From: Croceitalea dokdonensis DOKDO 023
GTDB taxonomy: Bacteria; Bacteroidota; Bacteroidia; Flavobacteriales; Flavobacteriaceae
Reading direction: 5' to 3'
Assembly: GCF_001306415.1 (NCBI RefSeq)
Contig: NZ_LDJX01000005.1
Coordinates: 186,001 to 250,000, forward strand
DNA length: 64,000 bases
Shown: piece by piece, positions 16,503 through 25,789 of the stretch
Numbering within the stretch: position 1 is the first letter of the stretch
Layout: each line of letters starts with the position of its first letter
Notes under the pieces: model-generated
Seen by the model: only the letters and a program-made list of their open reading frames with translations
Databases searched by the model: none
Told to the model about the DNA's origin: nothing
Translations under genes and position numbers: made by a program

Positions 16503-19500
16503 CTAATTCATTTCTGTTTCTGCAGGAACCATAGCCGGTATACTATCCTTTGGAATACTATCCGTATTTATGGGCAGGGAATCTTTTAAATCAGGATTGC
16601 TAAAATCTGGTTGTCCCAAATATTCTTGGTCCTCTTCCCCGATAAAGTGTTGAAACTTATCTATGTACTCATTGAAAATTAAGGTTTGACTTTCCGCATA
16701 CTCCCTATCCTTATTTCTGATGAGGATATCAATGTTCCTGCGGTAGGCTTCCATATCGCTTAGGATATCATCCAAACGGTCATACTGCTGATCACGCGGA
16801 GCACTGGCGTAATAAGTGAGCCGCTCTTGATAAATGGTTCTTAACTTTTCAAAAAGTTCACGCGCTTTTTGTTGTTCACCTACTTTGTAATAGCCATCCA
16901 CGTATGGTTCCACAAAAGCATAAAAGCCATAATGCTCAAATGGAATATGGGTCATGGCAATGTCTATAATGTCCTTTGCTTTTTCAATTTTCTCCTCTTC
17001 TAATAGCTGCTCCATAAGCCTAGCAAGGTTGCTTCTAAAAGATAGTCCCTGGGAACGTGTTTGTGGATCATGGTAAATCTCAGAGCTGGAAGAGTTGCCC
17101 CATTCCCAATCCTTAACTATATTGTACATGAGGTCTGAGTCTATCCTTCCCATTTCAAAAGGTGAGGCATTTTTTGTTTTTATGGGGACCAATTTGTAAA
17201 CAAGGCCATCTAACTGCAAGTACTCTTTCATCCAAATATATTCTGCTGCATCAAAACTTCCACCAGAAAAATAGATAGGCCGCTTCCAATCGTTGTTGGC
17301 AATAATATCCAACATTAAAATACGATTTTTGGGCAGGGCACTTTTTGGCAGGTCAATGTCTATATAATCCAATATTAAATCTGCATCCTCAGGTTTTACC
17401 AATCCGCTTTCCAGTACGTTTTGTTTGTTTACGGGTATCCTAATCTTATTGGTAGGGTAATACACAATTTCTTGGGTGCTTTTGGGGTATGCGCTAATAT
17501 CACGGCCCTGTTTCTCAAAAAGGCTTTTGAACTTGGTTTGTGGTTTATCACTGCCAATCCAGTTCATGAAATCCTTTATGTTCCAACGGCTATCCGTTAC
17601 CTCTTGATAATATACCGCATCTCTGGTGCCGTAGCGGTATTTGTCATGGGTAAGTTGGGACGGAATGGGGTCACTGTCATAAGCTTTACGTTTCATTTGG
17701 TCAATGTACCAATCCGTGGCAAATAAACTGGTGTTTACCACCCGCACGTCTGTCCTAAATTTTTCAATGTCCTGCGCATACCATAGCGGGAAAGTATCGT
17801 TGTCCCCAATGGTAAACAAAATAGCACCTACATCTTTTTGGGTAGAGGAAAGGTATGCCTTAGCACTGGATTTTGCCGTATATCTTCCAGAGCGGTCATG
17901 GTCGTCCCAATTCTGGAAAGCCATTAAAAGGGGTACTGCAGCCAAACACACAAGAGTGGTCAATGGTGCTGCCATCTTAGGTTTAAGGAGTTTTTTTACC
18001 TCTTCAAAAAGTCCATACACCCCAAGCCCGATCCAAATGGCAAAGATATAAAAGGACCCTACCAAGGAATAGTCCCGTTCCCTAGGTTGGAAAATATAAG
18101 GGTTGGTGTAGAACTGGATGGCAATACCGGTAAACATAAAAAAAACAAACAATACCCAAAACTTTTTGGGGTCTTTGGAGATAAGAAATACGAGGCCTAT
18201 AATGCCCAAGAGCAATGGAAGGAAGAAGTAGGTGTTTCTGGCTTTATTCTCCAATACCTCGGTAGGAAGGTTTTCTTGGCTTCCCAGAAAAATCTGGTCT
18301 ATGACCTTGATGCCGCTCAACCAGTGCCCGTTTTCGTCATACCTTCCTTGTACATCATTTTGCCGGCCAACAAAGTTCCACATAAAGTATCGCATGTACA
18401 TGTATCCAAATTGAAATTCGAACATGTATTTGATGTTGTCCATCAATGTTGGGGGCAAGACATCAATATAATCACTAAACTGGTTAAGAAATTCCAGATA
18501 TTGTTCGGTGTCAATATCACCCTGGGCATCCATTTGTCTAAAGCGAGCCACGGCATCCCTTAGTTGGCTTTCTGATATGTATTCTGATTTAATTTTAAAA
18601 TCCAATCGCCCAAAATAACGCATATAGTTTTCTGCGTGCTGTTCACTCCAAAGTCGTGGCAGTATGCCTACGTGCTTTTTGTTTGGGCCTTGCATGGCAT
18701 CCTCGTAATAATTGACGATGACATATTTGCCAAGCTTTTCATCTTTTTCATACTTAGGTTTGTCATCTATATCTTCACCGGGACCGGCAAATGCGTTGGA
18801 ATAGTAAGCGCCGTAAAAAGGGCTTTCCACCCCTGGGTACTGTTCCCTGTTGTAGTAGGCCAAAAGTGACCTGGCATCTTCTGGATTGTTCTCGTTCACC
18901 ACGGTTTGGCTATTTGCCCTAATGGGAAGCATTAGCCATGAGGAAAAACCTAAAATCAAGAACATAAAGCAAAGCACAATGGTATTGGCGTGGTAATAAT
19001 TGTTTTTGCGGGTGTATCGGAGGGCAAAGAAAAAAACGGCAATAAACGCAAGCCCCATGATAATTGTACCAGAATTAAATGGCAGTCCAATTTCATTTAC
19101 AAAAAACACCTCGCTCCAACCAAACACCTTTAAAATGTAGGTGAGCGAAAATTTATAGACCAACATAAGGATGCCAACAACCAAGGCATTGGCAATGATA
19201 AAATTCTTAACGGTTACTTTTTTATACTTTTTAAAGTAGTACAAAAGCCCAATGGAAGGTATGGCCAAAAAGCCCATAAATTGGACTCCAAAGGTAAGGC
19301 CAATCACAAAACAAATTAAAAGCAACCATCTGTTGCCTCTGGGGTCATCCAAATTATCTGTCCATTTAAGACCCAACCATAGCAAAAGCGCCATAATTAA
19401 ACTGGCCATGGCATACACCTCTGTTTCTACGGCGTTGAACCAGAAGCTATCGGAAAACGTAAACGCCAAAGATCCTACCAATCCACTGCCTAGTATGGCC

Positions 19501-19856
19501 ATGGCATTGCCGTTGGATAAAGTGGCTTGTTTGCCTACCAATTTTTTGCCAATATTGGTGATGGTCCAGAACAAGAATAAAATGGTAAAGGCACTGGACA
19601 CCCCGGAGACGGTATTTACCATGCGTGCAATTTGCCCATTTTCAAAAGCGAACATTGCAAAAAAGGCACCAATCATTTGTAGTAAGGGTGCTCCCGGCGG
19701 GTGGCCAACTTGTAAATTGGCAGAAGTGGTTATGTACTCGCCAGCATCCCAGAAACTGCCAGTAGGTTCAACGGTAATTAAATAGGTAATTAAAGCTATG
19801 GAAAAAGCAGTCCACCCTAGAATGGTATCCCATTTATTAAAATCTTTCGCAAACAT
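16503..19856 (-). CDS. DUF2723 / GT117 family membrane protein (TMEM260-like)
   Basis: 1117 residues. The N-terminal ~350 residues are a polytopic membrane domain beginning DFNKWDTILGWTAFSIALIT, with the signature EPTGSFWDAGEYITTS and QVGHPPGAPLLQMIGAFFA. A second membrane cluster lies around residues 545-650. The ~460-residue C-terminal part is soluble, with helical TPR-like sequence (EQLLEEEKIEKAKDIIDIA). The family is related to eukaryotic TMEM260, an O-mannosyltransferase, and is classed as GT117. A glycosyltransferase using a lipid-linked sugar with the acidic DAGE loop as active site is therefore plausible. The acceptor in this organism is not known. It stands alone on the minus strand. 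Confidence 0.85.
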   Translation of the reverse strand: MFAKDFNKWDTILGWTAFSIALITYLITVEPTGSFWDAGEYITTSANLQVGHPPGAPLLQMIGAFFAMFAFENGQIARMVNTVSGVSSAFTILFLFWTITNIGKKLVGKQATLSNGNAMAILGSGLVGSLAFTFSDSFWFNAVETEVYAMASLIMALLLWLGLKWTDNLDDPRGNRWLLLICFVIGLTFGVQFMGFLAIPSIGLLYYFKKYKKVTVKNFIIANALVVGILMLVYKFSLTYILKVFGWSEVFFVNEIGLPFNSGTIIMGLAFIAVFFFALRYTRKNNYYHANTIVLCFMFLILGFSSWLMLPIRANSQTVVNENNPEDARSLLAYYNREQYPGVESPFYGAYYSNAFAGPGEDIDDKPKYEKDEKLGKYVIVNYYEDAMQGPNKKHVGILPRLWSEQHAENYMRYFGRLDFKIKSEYISESQLRDAVARFRQMDAQGDIDTEQYLEFLNQFSDYIDVLPPTLMDNIKYMFEFQFGYMYMRYFMWNFVGRQNDVQGRYDENGHWLSGIKVIDQIFLGSQENLPTEVLENKARNTYFFLPLLLGIIGLVFLISKDPKKFWVLFVFFMFTGIAIQFYTNPYIFQPRERDYSLVGSFYIFAIWIGLGVYGLFEEVKKLLKPKMAAPLTTLVCLAAVPLLMAFQNWDDHDRSGRYTAKSSAKAYLSSTQKDVGAILFTIGDNDTFPLWYAQDIEKFRTDVRVVNTSLFATDWYIDQMKRKAYDSDPIPSQLTHDKYRYGTRDAVYYQEVTDSRWNIKDFMNWIGSDKPQTKFKSLFEKQGRDISAYPKSTQEIVYYPTNKIRIPVNKQNVLESGLVKPEDADLILDYIDIDLPKSALPKNRILMLDIIANNDWKRPIYFSGGSFDAAEYIWMKEYLQLDGLVYKLVPIKTKNASPFEMGRIDSDLMYNIVKDWEWGNSSSSEIYHDPQTRSQGLSFRSNLARLMEQLLEEEKIEKAKDIIDIAMTHIPFEHYGFYAFVEPYVDGYYKVGEQQKARELFEKLRTIYQERLTYYASAPRDQQYDRLDDILSDMEAYRRNIDILIRNKDREYAESQTLIFNEYIDKFQHFIGEEDQEYLGQPDFSNPDLKDSLPINTDSIPKDSIPAMVPAETEMN

Positions 19857-19977
19857 GTACGGGTTCCTTTACTGGTTGGGGCGAAAATACCAAATAAATG
19901 AGACACCTTACTTTATTTTTTTCAAACCTTTAACACGGTGGCCGTCCAATTATCCGCTCAATTCTATTTAAAAATAT

Positions 19978-20007
19978 TTGTCTGTATAAAAGTTTGTTTT
20001 AAATTTG
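19978..20007 (+). promoter_or_regulatory. Promoter of tRNA-Gln
   Basis: TTG (19978-19980), a 19-nt gap, then TAAATTTG (20000-20007), a full match to the Bacteroidota pattern 37 nt before the tRNA. Confidence 0.75.
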
Positions 20008-20044
20008 CACGCTCTTACCGCAACACCAGGTAGGAATTAGGTAA

Positions 20045-20116
20045 TGGCCCATGGTGTAATTGGCAACACAGCTGGTTTTGGTCCAGTCGTTCTAGGTTCG
20101 AGTCCTAGTGGGCCAA
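20045..20116 (+). tRNA. tRNA-Gln (anticodon TTG)
   Basis: A 72-nt cloverleaf. The acceptor arms TGGCCCA / TGGGCCA pair fully, with discriminator A. The anticodon stem GCTGG / CCAGT holds loop TTTTGGT with anticodon TTG. The T arm is CTAGG-TTCGAGT-CCTAG. CCA is not encoded. Anticodon TTG reads CAA/CAG, so this is glutamine. Confidence 0.95.
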
Positions 20117-20360
20117 CGAGGTTAATAAATTTCCAATAGCTGATTGCTGTTGTTGGATTTTTTTTGCGCGAAAGGGACGAGAAGTTTATCCTGAGCGTAG
20201 ACCAAGGGAGTCCTAGTGGGCCAACGAGGTTAATAAATTTCCAATAGCTGATTGCAGTTGTTGGATTTTTTTTGCGCGAATGGGACGAGAAGTTTATCCT
20301 GAGCGCAGCCGAGAGGAGTCCTAGTGGGCCAACGAGGTAAATAAATTTCCATTAGGTGAT
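20100..20360 (+). repeat. 108-bp tandem repeat starting inside the tRNA-Gln 3' end
   Basis: Two full copies (20100-20207, 20208-20315) and a decaying third (20316 to about 20360). Each copy begins with the last ~17 bases of tRNA-Gln (GAGTCCTAGTGGGCCAA). It then carries a terminator-like hairpin with a T run and a segment GGACGAGAAGTTTATCCTGA that pairs back to the GTCC of the next copy. The copies differ at only a few positions, mostly just before the next tRNA fragment. Confidence 0.85.
20133..20165 (+). terminator. Intrinsic terminator of tRNA-Gln
   Basis: CCAATAGC (20133-20140) pairs, with two G-T wobbles, to GTTGTTGG (20149-20156) and is followed by a run of eight or more T. A second copy occurs at 20241-20273 in the tandem repeat. 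Confidence 0.65.
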
Positions 20361-20488
20361 TTTAGTTGCCATGTTGATTGTTGAAAATTTTGTGTAAAGT
20401 GTTTAGGACGTTATTATTGCTTGAACACGAAGTGAATTGTAAATCAGACAGTGCTTATTTATTAATTTTCATAAACTATTAGCGCGTT

Positions 20489-20517
20489 TTGTAAACAATA
20501 GAATTATCGTATATTTG
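20489..20517 (+). promoter_or_regulatory. Promoter of rimP-nusA-infB
   Basis: TTG (20489-20491), an 18-nt gap, then TATATTTG (20510-20517). Initiation near 20524 places the hairpin at 20546-20566 within the leader. Confidence 0.7.
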
Positions 20518-20545
20518 CATCACTGAACGAATAATTAGTATTCAT

Positions 20546-20570
20546 GAGGGGACTTTGAGTCCCCTCTTTT
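20546..20570 (+). terminator. Terminator-like hairpin in the rimP leader
   Basis: GAGGGGAC (20546-20553), loop TTTGA, GTCCCCTC (20559-20566), then TTTTATTATTT: an eight-pair GC-rich stem with a U-rich tail, lying between the promoter and the rimP ATG. It has the form of an intrinsic terminator placed as an attenuator. Confidence 0.7.
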
Positions 20571-20584
20571 ATTATTTGATTTTA

Positions 20585-21052
20585 ATGTTTAAGGAAAAGG
20601 TCTCTGAACTACTGGAACAAGCCCTGGAACAACGCAAAGATTTGTTTTTGCTTGCATTTTCGGTAGGGGCAGACAATAAGATCAAAGTGGTTTTGGACGG
20701 CGATGACGGGGTAAATCTTAAGGACTGCATGGAGGTAAGCCGCGCCATAGAGCACAATCTGGATAGGGAAGAACAGGATTTTTCCCTTGAAGTGACATCA
20801 GCAGGAGCGGCGGCACCGTTAGTATTGTTTAGGCAATATCCAAAAAATTTGGGACGGACCTTAGAGATATGCACGGAAGATGGCATTTTTGAAGGCAAAC
20901 TTACCCTTGCGGATGCGGCTAGTGAAATGATTGCATTAGAATGGAAAGCAAGGGAACCTAAGCCTGTAGGTAAGGGAAAACACACGGTGCAGAAAAAGAA
21001 AGAAATCGCTTTTTCTGATATAAAAGAGGCAAAAGTTGTATTAAAATTTTAA
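20585..21052 (+). CDS. rimP: Ribosome maturation factor RimP
   Basis: Factor needed for 30S subunit maturation, 155 residues from ATG 20585 (MFKEKVSELLEQALE). The longer frame from TTG 20555 would start inside the leader hairpin and is rejected. The N-terminal domain carries VVLDGDDGVNLKDCMEVSRA and FSLEVTSAGAAAPL; the C-terminal SH3-like domain ends FSDIKEAKVVLKF. It is first in rimP-nusA-infB, 12 nt before nusA. The E. coli operon of the same order is regulated by NusA; whether that holds here is not visible. Confidence 0.95.
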   Translation: MFKEKVSELLEQALEQRKDLFLLAFSVGADNKIKVVLDGDDGVNLKDCMEVSRAIEHNLDREEQDFSLEVTSAGAAAPLVLFRQYPKNLGRTLEICTEDGIFEGKLTLADAASEMIALEWKAREPKPVGKGKHTVQKKKEIAFSDIKEAKVVLKF

Positions 21053-21064
21053 AGGAAGACCACA

Positions 21065-22297
21065 ATGGAAAACATGGCGCTTATTGAATCCTTTTCGGAA
21101 TTTAAGGATGATAAGTTTATTGATAGGGTAACCCTAATGGCAATTTTGGAAGAAGTTTTCAGAAGTGCCCTAAAGAAGAAATTTGGTTCCGATGATAATT
21201 TTGACATTATCATAAATCCTGATAAAGGGGATTTGGAAATTTGGAGAAATCGTATTGTCGTTGAAGATGGAGAGGTGGAAGAACCCAATGAGGAGATTTC
21301 ATTGTCCGATGCCCGAAAAATTGAGCCAGATTTTGAAGTAGGTGAAGATGTTTCGGAAGAGGTAAAGCTTATGGATTTGGGGCGTCGTGCAATTTTGGCA
21401 TTGCGTCAGAATTTGATTTCTAAAATTCATGAACATGACAATACCACTATTTACAAACAATTTAAAGATCTAGAGGGCGAGATTTATACGGCCGAGGTGC
21501 ACCACATTAGGCATAAAGCAATTATTTTGCTGGATGATGAGGGCAATGAAATTATATTACCCAAGGAAAGACAGATACCTTCGGATTTTTTCAGGAAAGG
21601 AGATAATGTAAGGGGTATCATAGACAGTGTGGAACTTAAAGGTGCCAAACCTTCCATTATTATGTCCAGAACATCGCCCAAATTTTTAGAGCAATTGTTC
21701 TTCCAAGAAATACCGGAAGTGTTTGACGGGTTGATTACCATTAAGAAGGCAGTACGGATCCCAGGGGAAAAGGCCAAGGTGGCCGTTGATTCTTATGATG
21801 ATCGTATAGACCCTGTTGGTGCCTGTGTGGGTATGAAGGGTTCAAGGATTCATGGTATTGTAAGGGAATTGGGCAATGAAAATATTGATGTGATCAACTG
21901 GACGGCAAACCCGCAGTTAATGGTGACCAGGGCATTGAGTCCTGCAAGGGTGTCCAGTGTAAAGCTCAACGACGAGAAAATGACCGCGCAAGTGTACCTA
22001 AAACCTGAAGAAGTTTCCAAGGCTATAGGACGGGGTGGCCATAATATTAGGTTGGCAGGACAATTGACTGGTTATGAGATAGATGTGTTCAGGGAAGGTG
22101 TTGAAGAAGATGTGGAATTAACGGAATTCTCCGATGAAATCGATAGCTGGATCATAGAGGAGTTTAAGAAGATAGGTTTAGATACCGCCCGCAGTGTACT
22201 AGAGCAGGATGTGGCAGACTTAATAAAACGTACGGATTTAGAGGACGAAACGGTCAATGAGGTCGTTAGGATTCTCAAAGCCGAATTTGAAGATTAA
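21065..22297 (+). CDS. nusA: Transcription termination/antitermination protein NusA
   Basis: 410 residues. The N-terminal RNA polymerase-binding domain (to ~130) is followed by an S1 domain (EGEIYTAEVHHIRHKAIILL), then two KH domains with DPVGACVGMKGSRIHGIVRE and SKAIGRGGHNIRLAGQLTGY. The C-terminal acidic repeats of proteobacterial NusA are absent, as is usual outside that group. It controls pausing, termination and ribosome coupling. It is middle gene of the operon, followed after 42 nt by infB with a small hairpin in the gap. Confidence 0.97.
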   Translation: MENMALIESFSEFKDDKFIDRVTLMAILEEVFRSALKKKFGSDDNFDIIINPDKGDLEIWRNRIVVEDGEVEEPNEEISLSDARKIEPDFEVGEDVSEEVKLMDLGRRAILALRQNLISKIHEHDNTTIYKQFKDLEGEIYTAEVHHIRHKAIILLDDEGNEIILPKERQIPSDFFRKGDNVRGIIDSVELKGAKPSIIMSRTSPKFLEQLFFQEIPEVFDGLITIKKAVRIPGEKAKVAVDSYDDRIDPVGACVGMKGSRIHGIVRELGNENIDVINWTANPQLMVTRALSPARVSSVKLNDEKMTAQVYLKPEEVSKAIGRGGHNIRLAGQLTGYEIDVFREGVEEDVELTEFSDEIDSWIIEEFKKIGLDTARSVLEQDVADLIKRTDLEDETVNEVVRILKAEFED

Positions 22298-22308
22298 AGT
22301 ATATATTA

Positions 22309-22327
22309 GCACCGTTAATTGCGGTGC
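22309..22327 (+). promoter_or_regulatory. Small hairpin between nusA and infB
   Basis: GCACCG (22309-22314) pairs with CGGTGC (22322-22327) over a 7-nt loop, ending 12 nt before the infB ATG. There is no T run, so it is more likely to affect translation or RNA stability than termination. Confidence 0.5.
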
Positions 22328-22339
22328 AGCAAAGTTTTT

Positions 22340-25081
22340 ATGGCAGGAAATCCAACAATAAGATTAAATAAGGTTCTAAGAGAGTTGAATATCTCACTGG
22401 ATCGGGCTGTTGACCATTTGGTGTCCAAAGGGCATGAAATTGAAGCAAGGCCAACTACGAAAATCAGTGACGAGGTATATCAAGTCTTGCTGGACGAATT
22501 TCAGACGGACAAAAGTAAGAAAGTCGCCTCCAAAGAAGTTGCCGAGGAGAAGATGAAGGAGAAGGAAGAACTTCGCCTACAGATTGAGCGGGAGCAGGAA
22601 GAAAGACGTCTTGCGCGTGAAAAAAGACAGGCTGCTGCCGAGGTCATTAAGGGCAAGGTAGAGCTGGCTGGTCCAAAAACAGTTGGAAAAATAGATTTGG
22701 ACGGCAAAAAACCTGTAGAGAAAAAAGAGGAGCCTAAAGAAGCACCTAAGGTTGTAGCCAAAAAAGAAGAAGCCAAAGAGGAAGCTGCCAAGACAGACAC
22801 TGCGGTTAAGGAAGAGGTGGCAGTACCTAAAAAACCTGATGAGGTTAAGCCGGTAGAGGCCAAAAAGGAAACAGTTGCTCCAAAAGAAGAGACTGCGGTT
22901 TCGGATTCTCCCACAGAACCAGAGACTATTGAGACAAAATACCAGAAATTATCAGGCCCCAAGATTACGGGTGATAAAATTGACCTAAGTAAGTTCAATA
23001 AGCCTAAGAAGAAGAAGGAAGATGCCAAAAAAGATGATGCTTCTTCCACAGACCGCAAAAAGAGAAGAAGACGTATTGTCAGTAATACCGGAGCTAATCC
23101 AAAAGGCAGGAATGATAGAAGCCGTGGTAATGACGGTCGCCGAAGCGGCCAGCGTTCCAATGCGCCAAAAGTAGAGCCTACCGAGGAAGAAGTGCAACGT
23201 CAAGTGCGGGAGACCCTAGAAAAACTTCAAGGGAAATCCAGTAAAGGCAAAGGGGCAAAATATAGAAGAAATAAACGGGACCAGCACCGTGAGCAGACAG
23301 AGAAAGACCTAGAGCAACAAGAACTGGAAAGCAAGTTGTTAAAGGTGACCGAATTTGTTACGGCCAACGAAATGGCCACAATGATGAACGTTTCTACTAC
23401 GGAAATTATCTCTGCCTGTATGTCGTTAGGCATGATGGTCACCATGAACCAACGTTTGGATGCAGAGACTTTGTCCATTGTAGCCGAGGAGTTTGGTTAT
23501 GAGGTAGAGTTTATAACAGCGGATATTGAAGAGGCTATTGAGGTGGAGGAAGACAATCCAGAAGACCTTAAGCCCAGGGCGCCAATTGTCACCGTAATGG
23601 GACATGTGGACCATGGTAAAACCTCGTTATTGGATTACATACGCGAAGAAAACGTCATAGCTGGTGAAAGCGGCGGTATTACCCAACATATTGGAGCCTA
23701 TGGGGTTACCTTGGAAAAAGGGCAGCAAATTACCTTTTTGGATACTCCGGGTCACGAAGCCTTCACCGCCATGCGTGCACGTGGTGCCCAGGTAACCGAT
23801 ATCGCTATAATCGTTATTGCTGCGGATGATGATATTATGCCACAAACCAAGGAGGCCATTAGTCATGCACAAGCTGCTGGTGTGCCCATTGTGTTTGCTA
23901 TAAATAAAATAGACCGGCCAACGGCAAATCCTGACAAGATTAAGGAAGGACTGGCACAGATGAATTTATTGGTAGAAGATTGGGGGGGCAAAATCCAATC
24001 CCATGATATTTCTGCGAAAACTGGTGCAGGTGTAAAAGACTTATTGGAAAAGGTCTTGTTGGAGGCAGAGTTGCTGGAACTAAAGGCCAACCCGGACAAA
24101 TTGGCTACCGGAACCGTAGTAGAAGCATTTTTGGATAAGGGCCGGGGTTATGTGAGTACCATTTTGGTACAAGCGGGAACCTTGAAAATTGGCGATTATG
24201 TGTTGGCCGGGACTTGTAGTGGTAAGGTTAAGGCCATGCAAGATGAGCGCGGTAAGAACATAAAAAAAGCGGGTCCAGCCACGCCAATTTCCATATTAGG
24301 TTTGGATGGTGCCCCGCAAGCAGGGGATAAGTTTAATGTGCTAGAGGATGAAAAGGAGGCCAAATCCATTGCGTCCAAACGCTCACAGCTGCAACGCGAG
24401 CAATCCGTAAGAACACAACGCCATATTACGCTTGATGAAATTGGAAGGCGTATTGCCTTGGGCGATTTCCAAGAGCTGAATATTATTTTAAAGGGTGATG
24501 TTGATGGTTCCGTTGAAGCGTTAACAGATTCGTTCCAAAAACTGTCCACAGATGAAATTCAGGTAAACATCATCCACAAAGCGGTGGGTGCGATAACTGA
24601 ATCCGATGTTTTATTGGCCAGTGCGTCAGATGCCATTATTATAGGATTTAACGTTAGGCCAATGGGCAATGCCCGGGATATCGCGGATAAGGAGGAGATA
24701 GACATCAGAATGTATTCCATTATATATGATGCTATCAATGACTTAAAGGATGCCATGGAAGGCATGCTTTCTCCAGAGATGAAAGAGGAAATTACAGGTA
24801 CGGCAGAAATCCGGGAGACCTTTAAAATTTCCAAAATTGGTACCATTGCCGGGTGTATGGTGACCAATGGGAAGATATTCAGAAACTCCCAAATTCGCCT
24901 TATCCGTGATGGTGTGGTTATCTATACCGGGGTGTTGGCATCCCTAAAACGTTTTAAAGACGATGTGAAAGAAGTATCCAAAGGATATGATTGCGGTCTA
25001 CAAGTGAAAAACTATAACGACATTAAAATTGATGACATTGTAGAAGCTTTCCAAGAGGTGGCCGTAAAGAAAAAGTTGTAA
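22340..25081 (+). CDS. infB: Translation initiation factor IF-2
   Basis: The GTPase that places initiator tRNA on the ribosome, 913 residues from ATG 22340 ([20 protein letters not shown]). The N-terminal ~330 residues are a low-complexity Lys/Glu/Ala/Pro linker followed by an Arg-rich stretch. The second N-domain segment ([16 protein letters not shown]) precedes the G domain with G1 [10 protein letters not shown]3 [15 protein letters not shown] and G4 NKID. The C-terminal domains end [13 protein letters not shown]. It closes the rimP-nusA-infB operon and is followed by a strong terminator. Confidence 0.97.
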   Translation: MAGNPTIRLNKVLRELNISLDRAVDHLVSKGHEIEARPTTKISDEVYQVLLDEFQTDKSKKVASKEVAEEKMKEKEELRLQIEREQEERRLAREKRQAAAEVIKGKVELAGPKTVGKIDLDGKKPVEKKEEPKEAPKVVAKKEEAKEEAAKTDTAVKEEVAVPKKPDEVKPVEAKKETVAPKEETAVSDSPTEPETIETKYQKLSGPKITGDKIDLSKFNKPKKKKEDAKKDDASSTDRKKRRRRIVSNTGANPKGRNDRSRGNDGRRSGQRSNAPKVEPTEEEVQRQVRETLEKLQGKSSKGKGAKYRRNKRDQHREQTEKDLEQQELESKLLKVTEFVTANEMATMMNVSTTEIISACMSLGMMVTMNQRLDAETLSIVAEEFGYEVEFITADIEEAIEVEEDNPEDLKPRAPIVTVMGHVDHGKTSLLDYIREENVIAGESGGITQHIGAYGVTLEKGQQITFLDTPGHEAFTAMRARGAQVTDIAIIVIAADDDIMPQTKEAISHAQAAGVPIVFAINKIDRPTANPDKIKEGLAQMNLLVEDWGGKIQSHDISAKTGAGVKDLLEKVLLEAELLELKANPDKLATGTVVEAFLDKGRGYVSTILVQAGTLKIGDYVLAGTCSGKVKAMQDERGKNIKKAGPATPISILGLDGAPQAGDKFNVLEDEKEAKSIASKRSQLQREQSVRTQRHITLDEIGRRIALGDFQELNIILKGDVDGSVEALTDSFQKLSTDEIQVNIIHKAVGAITESDVLLASASDAIIIGFNVRPMGNARDIADKEEIDIRMYSIIYDAINDLKDAMEGMLSPEMKEEITGTAEIRETFKISKIGTIAGCMVTNGKIFRNSQIRLIRDGVVIYTGVLASLKRFKDDVKEVSKGYDCGLQVKNYNDIKIDDIVEAFQEVAVKKKL

Positions 25082-25102
25082 ATAAGCTTTTATGACATAT
25101 TT

Positions 25103-25131
25103 AAAAAATCCCCCAATTTGGGGGATTTTTT
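25103..25131. terminator. Bidirectional terminator between infB and the SPOR gene
   Basis: AAAAAATCCCCC pairs with GGGGGATTTTTT over a five-base AATTT loop; A tracts on one side and T tracts on the other let it work in both directions. It overlaps the stop codon of the convergent SPOR-domain gene. Confidence 0.9.
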
Positions 25132-25501
25132 AGTCTTCATCCTTATCAATGGTAAGGAGCATTGCCTCAGGGTATTTTTTCCGAACCTCAATAAATTTCC
25201 TATCAGCTTCCAAACGGTCATAGAATTTTCCTAACCGTACGCGATACGTGGGTTCTTGAAATTCTATTTTGGTGTATAGACCGGGAAAATCTGTTTCAAC
25301 CTCAGATTTTAGTCGTTCCGCTTTGCTGGCACCACCAAATCCAACTTGTATTTGGTAATAGGTTCGTTTTTCGTTGACCTTTTTATAGAGTTTGATGACT
25401 TCATTGATTTTTGGCTCTTGTTCAATGGTAACAGTGCCTTCCTGACCAAGGGCATTGAATGCTGTTAGGAGGAAAACAGCAAGTAAAACAAGGGGTTTCA
25501 T
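25130..25501 (-). CDS. Secreted SPOR-domain protein
   Basis: 123 residues from ATG 25501, which gives a normal Sec signal peptide (MKPLVLLAVFLLTAFNALGQ). The mature part is essentially one SPOR domain: RTYYQIQVGFGGASKAERL, then YRVRLGKFYDRLEADRKF. SPOR domains bind peptidoglycan lacking stem peptides, often at division sites. The protein is probably periplasmic. It is monocistronic and convergent with infB. The specific role is unknown. Confidence 0.85.
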   Translation of the reverse strand: MKPLVLLAVFLLTAFNALGQEGTVTIEQEPKINEVIKLYKKVNEKRTYYQIQVGFGGASKAERLKSEVETDFPGLYTKIEFQEPTYRVRLGKFYDRLEADRKFIEVRKKYPEAMLLTIDKDED

Positions 25502-25534
25502 AGTTTTGTTTTTAGTAGTCGTAAACATGGAATA

Positions 25535-25562
25535 CAAAAGTAGATTTTTATCCTTAAACAAA
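25535..25562 (-). promoter_or_regulatory. Promoter of the SPOR-domain gene
   Basis: On the minus strand TTTG (25562-25559), a 16-nt gap, then TACTTTTG (25542-25535). The leader to the ATG at 25501 is about 25 nt. Confidence 0.6.
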
Positions 25563-25640
25563 AGCTCTGTAAGTTATTTAGAATAATTATAAATTAATTG
25601 CAACCGCCCGTTCTGTCTCTAAAAAAACGCTAATGTGTCG

Positions 25641-25648
25641 TATTTTTG
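25641..25648 (+). promoter_or_regulatory. -7 box of the act-cox operon
   Basis: TATTTTTG followed by GTCAGC, matching TAnnTTTG. A clear TTG at -33 is missing, which may mean that an activator is needed. The implied leader is about 165 nt, unusually long for this window. Confidence 0.5.
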
Positions 25649-25769
25649 TCAGCAATTTGGCGCAACGTAGAACTTTATTTCTATCCTAAAATAAGGGAAA
25701 ACCGTGCCAAAAATCTGAAAGCAAAGGGATTAGCTTTCAATTGATAATTAAGGATTTTTTTCAGTCAAA

Positions 25770-25789
25770 AAAATGACCATTGTCATTTT
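25770..25789. promoter_or_regulatory. Perfect palindrome upstream of actA
   Basis: AAAATGAC-CATT-GTCATTTT, an eight-base-pair perfect inverted repeat 28 nt before the actA ATG. Its core TGAC-N4-GTCA is like the half-sites of CRP/FNR-type regulators; it would also form a hairpin in the transcript. Confidence 0.5.

Larger units (their letters stand above)
20117..20584. other. Gap between tRNA-Gln and rimP
   Basis: 468 nt with no protein gene. It holds the tandem repeats up to about 20360, about 130 nt of AT-rich DNA in which I see nothing, then the rimP promoter and leader hairpin. Confidence 0.7.

Noticed and set aside
20100-20360. Tandem repeats as a CRISPR array
   Set aside because: The period is 108 bp with nearly identical whole units; there are no short repeats with unique spacers and no cas genes.
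22501-23160. Long minus-strand frame inside infB
   Set aside because: It is the complement of the Lys/Glu-rich IF-2 linker, which yields Ser/Leu/Phe-rich nonsense; infB is certain here.
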